Source of the DNA: JBDKTK01 sp039680225
GTDB taxonomy: Bacteria > Desulfobacterota > Syntrophia > Syntrophales > UBA4778
NCBI GenBank assembly: GCA_039680225.1
Contig: JBDKTK010000339.1
Coordinates: forward strand, 1 to 25,699
DNA: 25,699 nucleotides
Direction of reading: 5' to 3'
Shown here piece by piece: positions 1 through 6,975 of this stretch. Position 1 is the first letter of the stretch. Each line of letters starts with the position of its first letter. The position numbers were made by a program, and so were the translations under genes. The notes under the pieces are model-generated. The model did no database searches. It was not told where the DNA came from and was given only the letters and a program-made list of their open reading frames with translations.

Positions 1-1111
1 CCAGGGCGCTCTTGACTATCCCTTCTCCGCCTTCAACCGTCGCGACGTTGTCGTAATTTGCTACCGCTTCGCCGCCCAGGGCCTTGATCTCGTCGACAAC
101 TTTCTGGGCCGGCGTCGCCGAACCCGCACCCGAGCCGTCCCGGGCTGCGCCGAAATCGTTGACGACCACTTTGGCGCCGCGTTTGGCAAGCTCCATGGCA
201 TAGGCACGGCCCAGGCCGCCTCCGGCCCCCGTTACCACCGCAACACGTCCGTCAAACCGGACCTCGTCCTTGGGTATTTCGCCGTACTCGAAGATCCCGT
301 TGTCAATCACGATGTCGCCGTTATTCGCGTTAACGGTCCGCCAGACGGCCTTGCCTTCGCCTGTCTTCCAGATTACAGTCTTAATCGGCTCACCCGGATA
401 GAGAGTTCTCGTGAACCGGCATGCAAAGCGCCGGGCCTTTTCAGGCTGGTTCGGCACCAGGCTGGCAATCAGCGCCCGGCAGGCATAACCGTGCGTGCAG
501 AGACCGTGCATAATCGGTTTTTCATAACCGACCATCTTGGCGAATTCCGGATCGACATGCAGCTGGAATACGTCTCCCGACAACCTGTAGATAAGCGGCT
601 GGTCCGCGGAAGGCACAGCCTCTACAGTGAAGTCCGGGTCACGGTCAGGGTACTCAACATTCACCGCGGGAGCATCCTCGCCTCCGAAGCCTCCGTCCAG
701 GCGGCCGAAAAGCGTGATGATGCTGGTGAAGAGCTTCTTCCCGTTGTCATGATAGGTTTCGCTTTCCCCGACAATCAGGGCACCCTTTTTCCCCTTGTCA
801 TAATAATGGGTGATTTTCCCCTCTGTCGTCAGAGTCCCTTCAGGAGGGATGGGATTGTGAAAAATAAGGTCCTGCTCGCCATGAAGAATGCCGGCGAGAT
901 TGATACCGGAAGCTGCTATTACTTCGCCGGGGAAATTAACTGTGCTTGCGATGGAGAAGCTGGGGATTACCTTCAGGTCTTTTTCGTATACGTAATCAAG
1001 CTCATCGAAGCCGGCGCCGACGCCAAGCGCATAAAGGACCACGTCTTTCCAGTTGTATGTCTTGGTCAGAGGGCCGATTTTTTTTCCTATCGCATCCATG
1101 TTGAGGGCCAT
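1..1111 (-). CDS. MaoC hydratase - SDR dehydrogenase fusion (MFE-2-like), 3' end cut by window
   Basis: Predicted bifunctional beta-oxidation enzyme combining (R)-specific enoyl-CoA hydratase-2 and 3-hydroxyacyl-CoA dehydrogenase activities. About 370 codons are visible and the gene runs off base 1. Residues 1-270 are a double-hotdog MaoC region with the hydratase-2 stretch YRLSGD...LH, keeping the acid pair D180 and H185. It is followed near residues 285-370 by an SDR Rossmann domain with the glycine motif TGAGGGLG and an Asp after strand 2 (VVVND), which suggests NAD+. The SDR part closely resembles peroxisomal MFE-2 (the VANYD stretch). Domain order is MaoC then SDR, the reverse of eukaryotic MFE-2. 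In the hydratase motif the usual D-x-N-P-L-H reads D-V-F-Q-L-H, so the conserved Asn-Pro is lost. Start ATG at 1111 is chosen because GGGAG lies just upstream. It sits behind the shared operator, so it probably serves the same pathway. Confidence 0.88.
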   Translation of the reverse strand, partial: MALNMDAIGKKIGPLTKTYNWKDVVLYALGVGAGFDELDYVYEKDLKVIPSFSIASTVNFPGEVIAASGINLAGILHGEQDLIFHNPIPPEGTLTTEGKITHYYDKGKKGALIVGESETYHDNGKKLFTSIITLFGRLDGGFGGEDAPAVNVEYPDRDPDFTVEAVPSADQPLIYRLSGDVFQLHVDPEFAKMVGYEKPIMHGLCTHGYACRALIASLVPNQPEKARRFACRFTRTLYPGEPIKTVIWKTGEGKAVWRTVNANNGDIVIDNGIFEYGEIPKDEVRFDGRVAVVTGAGGGLGRAYAMELAKRGAKVVVNDFGAARDGSGAGSATPAQKVVDEIKALGGEAVANYDNVATVEGGEGIVKSAL

Positions 1112-1188
1112 GCTTTTTTCTCCCTTTCTAGATTTTCATTTTTTCCCGAAAGCCTGTGTCAAAAGGTTTTCGCGTTGTCCAATCTTAT

Positions 1189-1205
1189 GATTCAATCATT
1201 TGATG
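1189..1205 (-). promoter_or_regulatory. Putative TetR operator, copy 1 (MaoC-SDR gene)
   Basis: Seen directly: plus-strand GATTCAATCATTTGATG, containing the perfect 5-1-5 inverted repeat TGATT-C-AATCA plus a third half-site TTGAT. It lies 78 bases upstream of the MaoC-SDR start and just downstream of a TTGACA promoter. The same element recurs at 2821, 10509 and 19561 in the same orientation. That it binds the TetR protein encoded at 2173-2799 is inferred from the autoregulatory copy. Confidence 0.7.
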
Positions 1206-1210
1206 GAAAA

Positions 1211-1238
1211 GAAATATCATAAAATAATCTTATGTCAA
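1211..1238 (-). promoter_or_regulatory. Sigma-70-like promoter for MaoC-SDR gene
   Basis: On the minus strand a perfect -35 box TTGACA (1238-1233) is followed after 16 bases by TATTTC (1216-1211), a weak -10. The operator begins 5 bases further downstream, so bound repressor would cover the start site. The -35 to operator distance (27 bases) is close to that at the two other large operons. Confidence 0.5.
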
Positions 1239-1290
1239 GAAAAAATTGGGCGCCGATAAAAATATATTTCAAATATTATAAAATCCGGTT

Positions 1291-1401
1291 TTACTGAATA
1301 CCCGGCAAGCAATAGATTGCTTCGGCGGACACATTTTCCAAATGCTCTTCGCAGGCAACGATATTTTTTATGAGCCCTATCGTAATGGCGGTTTTTATCA
1401 T
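1291..1401 (-). CDS. Doubtful 36-residue ORF overlapping the metallophosphoesterase stop
   Basis: A short reading frame of 36 codons plus stop whose ATG overlaps the TGA of the metallophosphoesterase gene as ATGA, an arrangement typical of translational coupling. The product (start MIKTAITIGL, end YCLPGIQ) has two cysteines and no family I recognise. The Shine-Dalgarno (AAAGAG) is weak, and the frame could be chance or a remnant. The rest of the 1112-1397 gap holds only the promoter and operator of the MaoC-SDR gene. Confidence 0.22.
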   Translation of the reverse strand: MIKTAITIGLIKNIVACEEHLENVSAEAIYCLPGIQ

Positions 1402-2075
1402 TTCACTCTTTCATGGGAGTCGACCCTGATGCAGCAGTAGAGCATCTGCACCCTGTCAAACAAACCGCAGATCCCCGATTCAGAGCTGCCGGGTATGATT
1501 ATGTATTTCGCATCGGAACGCAGGCGATAATGCGACCCGGGATGCATTATCTGCCGTTTTATCTTTTCACGGATCAACTCGAACATGACCGGAGTATGGG
1601 AATGGCCGCTGAATATTATCCGGTGGGATGTATCCAGAAGGATCGACAGGGCCCTGTCCGTATTGCCCCCGTCTATAGGTTCATACAAGGAATACAGATA
1701 TTTGGAGGGCATGACGTGGACAAAGCACAGGTCCCCGATTATTCTTTCTCCGCACAGGTCCGACAGGTAATTGATTACTTCGGGATTGGCGCCTTTCCCT
1801 GATTGAAGAGTGGATTCAATCTGCGCTTCGTTGTTCCCCTTGACGGCCAGGATATTGTTTTCCCCGAAAAAATTTACGATGCGTTCCCGGGAAATATTTT
1901 TCGCGCTGTCAAGAAAGTCTCCGAGATGGATAATGCAGTCGGCGCCCTCGCGCCTGAGCAGATCGACTGCGAGGCCAACGATCTGGAATTCGCCATGGCT
2001 GTCCGAAAGCAAACCTATACGCTGCGGGGGGGACAAAATATCCAAGGGTCGACCAAAGGGAACCGGGACCGGCAA
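1398..2075 (-). CDS. Calcineurin-like metallophosphoesterase (YfcE/MJ0936-type)
   Basis: A cytoplasmic binuclear-metal phosphoesterase; the substrate cannot be told from sequence. All metal-binding blocks are visible: D25-x-H27 (LLSDSHG), GD at 52-53 (HLGDF), GNNE at 80-83, H120 and the closing GHSH at 157-160. At 225 residues it is slightly longer than small YfcE-type phosphodiesterases, with about 18 extra N-terminal residues. The start is uncertain: the TTG at 2075 has only a poor Shine-Dalgarno, and a start further inside is possible because the domain begins near residue 19. It follows the TetR gene after a hairpin, so it may be transcribed separately. Its link to the lipid-type genes around it is unknown and it may be a bystander. 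Confidence 0.85.
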   Translation of the reverse strand: MPVPVPFGRPLDILSPPQRIGLLSDSHGEFQIVGLAVDLLRREGADCIIHLGDFLDSAKNISRERIVNFFGENNILAVKGNNEAQIESTLQSGKGANPEVINYLSDLCGERIIGDLCFVHVMPSKYLYSLYEPIDGGNTDRALSILLDTSHRIIFSGHSHTPVMFELIREKIKRQIMHPGSHYRLRSDAKYIIIPGSSESGICGLFDRVQMLYCCIRVDSHERVK

Positions 2076-2127
2076 TTTATTTCAAACCTGGGGAAGCAAC
2101 ATTTACGCTGCACGTGATCTGATTGAA

Positions 2128-2161
2128 CCAATGCCCCGGAAAGCTCGTCGCGGGGCATTGG
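2128..2161 (-). terminator. Strong hairpin after the TetR gene, possible terminator
   Basis: A perfect 11-bp inverted repeat CCAATGCCCCG / CGGGGCATTGG with a 12-base loop lies 12 bases beyond the TetR stop codon. The minus-strand sequence after it has only a few scattered T residues, so it is a weak rho-independent terminator or an mRNA-end stabiliser. It separates the regulator from the metallophosphoesterase gene. Confidence 0.5.
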
Positions 2162-2172
2162 TGATTGCAAGC

Positions 2173-2799
2173 CTATTTCTTTTTCGTGAAGGCCGGGATG
2201 AACAGGAATTTCAAGGTGCTTTTGACAATTTTGATATATTCTTCCTTTTTTAAGGACATCATCGGCCGGAAAAAACTCTCTCCCGAGATGAAGTTGTGAA
2301 TGGCAGTCATAATGCCGAGGACCTGCATCATAGCCTCAGGCGGCACATGCTTTTTATCTTCGCTCAATCCCATTGAGCGCGCGATATCGCCCGTAAACTC
2401 CGGGACCTTGAAATCGAGCCTGGCTTCATAGCGGGTCTTGCCGAAATACCTCATCAGCATGAGGTTGGATATCTCCGGATGCTCAAAGAGATAATCCGTC
2501 AACATGTCAAAGGAAATGCTCAGCCTTTCGGAAAGAGATTTCCCGCCGACGGCTTTTTCAACAGCCCTCAATTTCCTGCCCAGGTCCATGCTCATGTCCA
2601 GGATCACGGCTTCGTAAAGATCCCCTTTCTCACCCCAGTGATAGTGGAGAGTTGAAATATCTATTCCCGCTTCCTGCGCTATCATTCTCGTTGTTGTACC
2701 ATGAAATCCGTACTCTCCAAAAATCTTGCGGGCTGCGGAAAGTATCCTGGCCTTCGTGGATTCGGGATCTTTCTGGGCTTTTTCCAGGGCAGTTTTCAT
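2173..2799 (-). CDS. TetR/AcrR-family transcriptional regulator
   Basis: A 208-residue one-component repressor. Residues ~14-60 form the TetR DNA-binding domain (helix-turn-helix around TTTRMIAQEAG and STLHYHWGEKGDLY). The remaining ~150 residues are the all-helical ligand and dimer domain, whose sequence does not identify the ligand. The start ATG at 2799 has GAGAGGAAA upstream. A copy of the 17-nt operator lies only 22 bases upstream of the start, implying autoregulation. The same element precedes the MaoC-SDR gene, the BNR-RND operon and the CruF-like operon, so this protein is the natural candidate regulator for all of them. Inducers of related regulators of lipid catabolism are often CoA thioesters; that is a family analogy, not something seen here. 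Confidence 0.93.
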   Translation of the reverse strand: MKTALEKAQKDPESTKARILSAARKIFGEYGFHGTTTRMIAQEAGIDISTLHYHWGEKGDLYEAVILDMSMDLGRKLRAVEKAVGGKSLSERLSISFDMLTDYLFEHPEISNLMLMRYFGKTRYEARLDFKVPEFTGDIARSMGLSEDKKHVPPEAMMQVLGIMTAIHNFISGESFFRPMMSLKKEEYIKIVKSTLKFLFIPAFTKKK

Positions 2800-2820
2800 T
2801 CGGTTTCCTCTCGTTGTATC

Positions 2821-2837
2821 GATTGAATCAAATGATG
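2821..2837 (-). promoter_or_regulatory. Putative TetR operator, copy 2 (autoregulatory)
   Basis: Plus-strand GATTGAATCAAATGATG, identical to the other three copies except for the symmetric centre (G for C) and one spacer base. It lies 22 bases upstream of the TetR start. A TTGACA box at 2882-2877 (minus strand) is also present but lies about 12 bases further from the operator than in the other promoters, and no good -10 follows at 17 bases (ATGGAA). Control here may therefore work by blocking elongation or from another start site. Confidence 0.68.
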
Positions 2838-2900
2838 TAGGTTGCCATTATTTTTCCATTTGTTCAAGTAAAAAATTGTCAAAGAGCAATAATATTCTGG

Positions 2901-3881
2901 TTATTCAACGTTAAACCAGGTTTCCCCCATTTGGACCGAGGGGGCGTATCCCGGGGTCCTCTTGCGGGCTATATGGGTGACTATCCCGTCCGTGAACCTT
3001 GCGAATTCAACTTTGGCCTTGGCGGGATCGGTTGCCGCGAGGGCTGAAATCTTGCCGGAAAGGAGCGCCCCGGTGATGCCGAAGCCGAACGCCGGTTCGA
3101 CAAAACCGCCCAGCGTGCCGGTCAGGATGAAATTTTTATGGAAGAGCCGGGGGCCTTTCGGGGTCTGGCCGCGAAAACGCCTCCATTTGTCGAAAGTCCG
3201 CGATTCCGCATTTTCCAGAATGGCTTTAAATTTGTCGAGGTTCTCCTGAGGCACCTCTTTGCGGGCAAAGAGCAGAACGTACCAGACTCCGTTCATGCTC
3301 GCAGAATATCCGTACTCGTTGCTGAATGAACCCATATAAGTCCCTGCTGAGACATAATCCGCCTCAATCTCGGAATATGCCCAGTAGCCCGAAAAAACGC
3401 TCGACTCCAGTCCAAGCCACCCATACATTTCAGGTGAAAGTCCCGATGCCAGGATGGAGCCTGCGGGAAGCCCGTCCAACTCGGTTTCTTTCAGCGGATT
3501 GCCGAACTCGAAATCGACTCCCTCCTTTTCGGCGGTCCGGAAGAGGAAGGAATCGAGGGACGTAGGCCGGTGGCCGCGTTCCGTATTGTAAACCCGGTAG
3601 CCCATGCTGGTGAAATCTATATTGCCCATGTCCTGCCCTTCCATATTGAGCCGGACAATATCGCTCGTGTCTACAAAGGCCGGGCTGCAGTCGATGCCTA
3701 TATAATCCCACAATCCTGGAACGGCGACAGGCGTGGTGTGAACGGAAGGGTGCCATCCGGGCTCGCCCCCGACCGATTTCTGCTTTTCTTTTACGATCAC
3801 CCGGTAACCCTCGCGCCTCAAGTTGATGGCCGCAACAAGCCCCGCAGGGCCTGCCCCTATTATGAATATTTCCTTGGTCAT
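2901..3881 (-). CDS. FAD-dependent oxidoreductase, geranylgeranyl-reductase-like
   Basis: A 326-residue flavoprotein. An N-terminal FAD-binding Rossmann motif (IIGAGPAGLVAAINLRREG, residues ~6-24) is followed by an acidic end of strand 2 (VKEK). A C-terminal flavin-contact segment (GFVEPAFGFGITGALLSGK, near 265-285) resembles that of geranylgeranyl reductases and related isoprenoid-acting flavoenzymes. It is a clear paralog of the 10676-11719 product, sharing a HPS(V/I)HTTP motif, a WDYIG(I/L)D motif and the C-terminal segment. It lies downstream of the DUF1329 gene but beyond a terminator. The ATG at 3881 has AGGAG nine bases upstream. Role inferred: reduction of a C=C bond in an isoprenoid-like substrate, or another redox step. 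Dehydrogenase or cyclase-like activities of this superfamily are alternatives. Confidence 0.8.
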   Translation of the reverse strand: MTKEIFIIGAGPAGLVAAINLRREGYRVIVKEKQKSVGGEPGWHPSVHTTPVAVPGLWDYIGIDCSPAFVDTSDIVRLNMEGQDMGNIDFTSMGYRVYNTERGHRPTSLDSFLFRTAEKEGVDFEFGNPLKETELDGLPAGSILASGLSPEMYGWLGLESSVFSGYWAYSEIEADYVSAGTYMGSFSNEYGYSASMNGVWYVLLFARKEVPQENLDKFKAILENAESRTFDKWRRFRGQTPKGPRLFHKNFILTGTLGGFVEPAFGFGITGALLSGKISALAATDPAKAKVEFARFTDGIVTHIARKRTPGYAPSVQMGETWFNVE

Positions 3882-3985
3882 GATGCTATGCTCCTGAATC
3901 GCGGATTGTTCATCCGCAGTAAGTAAAAATTATTTTTCTATCGCTTCTTTTTTGATGCCGGAAATGGTGAGTGAGCCCTCAACAG

Positions 3986-4050
3986 AAAAACGGGGATATA
4001 CAGGGCGTATTCCGTGACGAAGAGAGCTGTAATGCCTTGTATATCCCGTT
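3986..4050 (-). terminator. Rho-independent terminator after the DUF1329 gene
   Basis: Inverted arms at 4050-4034 and 4006-3989 pair over 17 positions with one bulge and one mismatch (arm starts AACGGG; second arm ends CCCCGTT), enclosing a 27-base loop. On the minus strand the stem runs directly into TTTTT, the classic terminator layout. It lies 26 bases beyond the DUF1329 stop codon, closing the BNR-RND-DUF1302-DUF1329 operon. The flavoprotein gene at 3881 then needs read-through or its own promoter in 3882-3985; I see no operator copy there. Confidence 0.72.
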
Positions 4051-4075
4051 CTTCCGTAAAGAGCCGCTGGTGCTG

Positions 4076-5278
4076 CTATTTGCCCTTAGCGCCTAATTGG
4101 CTCGGATCAAAAGCGGCAGGTTTGATGCCTGAACTGTTGAGTTTAAGGCTCCTGATGTAATTCCCTGTCCAAGTCGACGTCTTATAGTCGATAGTTGAAT
4201 TCACGGTATTGAAGGGGCCGTATTCGCCGTTGGGCAGCTTGAACTTCCTGAAGCCGTTGACAATGCCCTTCCAGAACTGGCCCGACCTGTCCCATGATTC
4301 CGAATAAACAACGTAATAGATATCTTTAAGCACCCATACCCGACGCATCTTCTCGGGATAACGGGAGTCTTTCGATGTTATGTCGATGACATAAGCATCG
4401 CGCAGTTCATAATTTTCCGACAGGACCGGATGGTCCCCTTTAATGTTGATGTTGCTCTGGTTCATGATCGCCAGGACCTTCTGTTCTCCCACAAGCTTAT
4501 AATTGAATTCCAGGATCTTGCCGTCGAACCCGTAATAGTCATCCCAGGTACACGTCGTGCCCCGGACGGGGTTCGCCCTCTCCCTGGAGATCATCCTCAG
4601 GGTGCGGCGCAACGTTGGGAGGTATGTCCACATGTCATCGGGCTTGGTCGGGTCCGTATAGCGCCAGATCAGGGTGACCATCCCCCTCCACTCCGCCGGT
4701 TTGAGCGAATCCAGGGTCATCGCCCATTCGAGACTATGAGGATTGGGCAGGGCGGGAACCGGTTTGACGGCCGTCCTGCCGGTAAAGCGCAGGAAGTGGA
4801 TATCGGCAAGGCCGTAAGAGATCTGGCCGCCTTTTTTCCGGCCGTTGACCATGAATCCGCCCGGATACGTAAAGTCATCGCCTCTCCAGCGCCAATAGCT
4901 GTTCCACATTATCTTCAGGGCCTTGTTCGGCTCCTGCGGGTCCGGGAAGGGCATGCCCGCCACATATCCCTTGAGTTTGCCGTCCGACCCGAGCGTCACG
5001 CGCGTGGCGTTTTTCCGGGTCTCATCCATAAAGCTTTTGGGCGGCGAATTCGGCGTCGGCGCCACGACTTTGATAGTAATCGCCGGCTCCATCTTCCAGC
5101 CGTCCGTGAACCACCTCAGAAGACTCGGCGGAAACAGGTCCTTGACCTTGTCCACATTGGCCTTGCTGATTACGTCGCCCGGCTTCACATCAGCATGGGC
5201 GGCGCTGACGAATCCGATCATTGCAAACGCGAGCATCGCAACGATCAGAAAAACACTCAACCCCCTTGTTTGCTGCAT
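4076..5278 (-). CDS. DUF1329 family exported protein
   Basis: A 400-residue exported protein of the DUF1329 family, usually encoded beside DUF1302 proteins and thought to act in the periplasm or at the outer membrane with an LolA/LolB-like fold. A hydrophobic signal peptide covers about residues 1-29 with a likely cut after AHA, before DVKPGD. The mature part is rich in W, Y and R (PFPDP, WRWRGDD, TWTYLPTLRRT-type segments) as usual for the family. The ATG at 5278 is preferred over an upstream in-frame ATG at 5299 because AAGGAGG lies at proper distance. It follows the DUF1302 gene within 25 bases. Inferred role: partner of the DUF1302 and RND proteins in moving a hydrophobic substrate. Confidence 0.88.
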   Translation of the reverse strand: MQQTRGLSVFLIVAMLAFAMIGFVSAAHADVKPGDVISKANVDKVKDLFPPSLLRWFTDGWKMEPAITIKVVAPTPNSPPKSFMDETRKNATRVTLGSDGKLKGYVAGMPFPDPQEPNKALKIMWNSYWRWRGDDFTYPGGFMVNGRKKGGQISYGLADIHFLRFTGRTAVKPVPALPNPHSLEWAMTLDSLKPAEWRGMVTLIWRYTDPTKPDDMWTYLPTLRRTLRMISRERANPVRGTTCTWDDYYGFDGKILEFNYKLVGEQKVLAIMNQSNINIKGDHPVLSENYELRDAYVIDITSKDSRYPEKMRRVWVLKDIYYVVYSESWDRSGQFWKGIVNGFRKFKLPNGEYGPFNTVNSTIDYKTSTWTGNYIRSLKLNSSGIKPAAFDPSQLGAKGK

Positions 5279-5301
5279 TGATTCCTCCTTCTTTCCCATA
5301 A

Positions 5302-6924
5302 TTAAAATGAAAATTGTGTGGTAAAGACGACCATGTCTTTTTGCCTGAACAATCCCATGCCTTCGAAATCATCCTTACCATAGCAATTTATATACTTCAC
5401 TTCAAAGCTGAAAGCCTTGTCGTACCAGTCCGGGTTCCATTTCGCAGTGGGCATCAGGAAGCCGTTGTTGTGCACATTGTGCATGGCCACAATGTTCAGG
5501 CTGTACTCGCTGTAATTCCAGTTAAAACCGAGCATTGCCACGAATGAATGGTTGTCCTTGTGGATCGGGGTAAGATAGCCGGTCACATGGAGACCGCTGG
5601 CGTCCTGAGTGATAAAATCGCCCATGTATTCCAGGGTGAGGTCGATCGTCCCGGTCTCGCTGATGGGGCGGAACATGGTCTGCGCATCCCAGGCCACGAG
5701 GCATGCCAGGTTGTCTTTCTTTGTCAAAGCGCTCGGCTCGTTCGGGTCCATCGTGTTGTAAACCCGGTTCGGCTTGTACGTCACTTCGGTCCTGAGGACT
5801 CCCAGCGGCATGTCCTTGTTGGCATAAGCGCCGAAAATGTTGACGTTGGGCCATCTCATTATATATTCCCTGTTAGGCACGACATAGAGCCCCGCCAGAA
5901 GCGGGTTTATGGTGGCTCCGACATCCGTCGTCCCCCTGGTCCCTCCCCTCTCCATGACAGGGGTGTATTCCTGCGTATGCCAGTAGAACGCTCCGAACTG
6001 GACTCCGCCCGCGGTTGTCGAGGTCCTCGCCCCATAGCGAAGGTTGTCGATGCTGTCTGTGGGCAGCTCATACCTGACTTGGGGTATTTCCGTCGGCCAG
6101 TAACCCGTCGGGAGGATACCGGGAATCGGGCTGTAAAATGCAAACGACCGTCCGAGTGATGGGGGCAGGACCGTCGTGCCTCCGAACGGCGTCACCGAAT
6201 TGATGCCGTCCGTTCTCATCTCCGGATAGGGTGCAAACCTCCACCCCGGCGTACACCCGCTTGTCGAAGCACACGAGGCCTGAGTGCCGGCCTGGGCATA
6301 CAGCGGGTCGACCCTGTACTCGTCCTGAATCCACAGCGGGTTGACTATGAACTCGAAGGAGCTCCTGAGTGACGGGAACTGCTGGACATCCCTGACCATC
6401 CATTGCGGGATCCTGCTGTCTTCGAGGTTCACGAAAGCGAAGGAGAACCTGGTGTCTGCCGGGTTGATCACGTCGCCCACCCTGAATGCCAGCGACTCGC
6501 CCCAGGTCACTATCTGCCGTCCCACCCGGAACGTGTTTGCCTCCACGGGCTTCCAGGTCACGAAGGCTTCCCTGAGGTCCACTTCACTATACTCATTCCA
6601 GTTTATATGAGCCCCCTCTTCAATTCTATACTTGGGCTCGTAAATGGCCTGGCCGACAAGACGGATGCTCAGAGTGTCCGGGATAATGTTGCCGTCGAGC
6701 TTGAGCCGCAGCCAGCTCCGCTCGGTGGCCAATCGGTCGCTGTTTCGTACGAAGTCCTGGTTGTCATTGAGGAAGATGCCGGAATTGTTGCGGATGAACC
6801 CCGTCACATCCCAATCTTTTGCAATCTCAAATGCATAAGCGGAAAAAGAAAACAATAATAAAAACATCAGTACGAATGCCCCTGAGATTATCCGTCCTGT
6901 TTTTGTCATGTTCGAATTAATCAC
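5302..6924 (-). CDS. DUF1302 family outer-membrane protein
   Basis: A 540-residue predicted beta-barrel outer-membrane protein. An N-terminal signal peptide (FVLMFLLLFSFSAYA) is followed by FEIAKDWDVTGFIRNNSG, typical of DUF1302. The chain has many alternating amphipathic strands with aromatic girdle residues and ends in a C-terminal Phe (VVFTTQFSF), the signal recognised by the barrel assembly machinery. Start is GTG at 6924, preceded by AAGGAGAAGGAC; an ATG at 6909 is an alternative. It is flanked by the RND transporter (51 bases upstream) and the DUF1329 gene. DUF1302/DUF1329 pairs with RND and BNR genes occur near steroid, hydrocarbon and terpenoid catabolic genes in other proteobacteria; the actual substrate here is unknown. 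Confidence 0.88.
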   Translation of the reverse strand: MINSNMTKTGRIISGAFVLMFLLLFSFSAYAFEIAKDWDVTGFIRNNSGIFLNDNQDFVRNSDRLATERSWLRLKLDGNIIPDTLSIRLVGQAIYEPKYRIEEGAHINWNEYSEVDLREAFVTWKPVEANTFRVGRQIVTWGESLAFRVGDVINPADTRFSFAFVNLEDSRIPQWMVRDVQQFPSLRSSFEFIVNPLWIQDEYRVDPLYAQAGTQASCASTSGCTPGWRFAPYPEMRTDGINSVTPFGGTTVLPPSLGRSFAFYSPIPGILPTGYWPTEIPQVRYELPTDSIDNLRYGARTSTTAGGVQFGAFYWHTQEYTPVMERGGTRGTTDVGATINPLLAGLYVVPNREYIMRWPNVNIFGAYANKDMPLGVLRTEVTYKPNRVYNTMDPNEPSALTKKDNLACLVAWDAQTMFRPISETGTIDLTLEYMGDFITQDASGLHVTGYLTPIHKDNHSFVAMLGFNWNYSEYSLNIVAMHNVHNNGFLMPTAKWNPDWYDKAFSFEVKYINCYGKDDFEGMGLFRQKDMVVFTTQFSF

Positions 6925-6975
6925 AAAGTCCTTCTCCTTTCTTTGCTGAGTACAACCGTTTTTCCCCCCATTCCA

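Noticed and set aside
491..1222. Long plus-strand frame of 243 codons
   Set aside because: It lies antisense to the MaoC-SDR gene, whose minus-strand product has clear family motifs; the plus-strand product has none.
1813..1821. GATTCAATC inside the metallophosphoesterase gene
   Set aside because: Only the inner half of the operator; no TGATG half-site follows, and it is within coding sequence.
2121..2133. GATTGAACCAATG next to the hairpin after the TetR gene
   Set aside because: Resembles the operator weakly (broken AATCA half-site) and overlaps the hairpin arm; more likely coincidence.
4430..5281. Plus-strand frame of 283 codons
   Set aside because: Antisense to the DUF1329 gene; low-complexity RH-rich product typical of a shadow frame.
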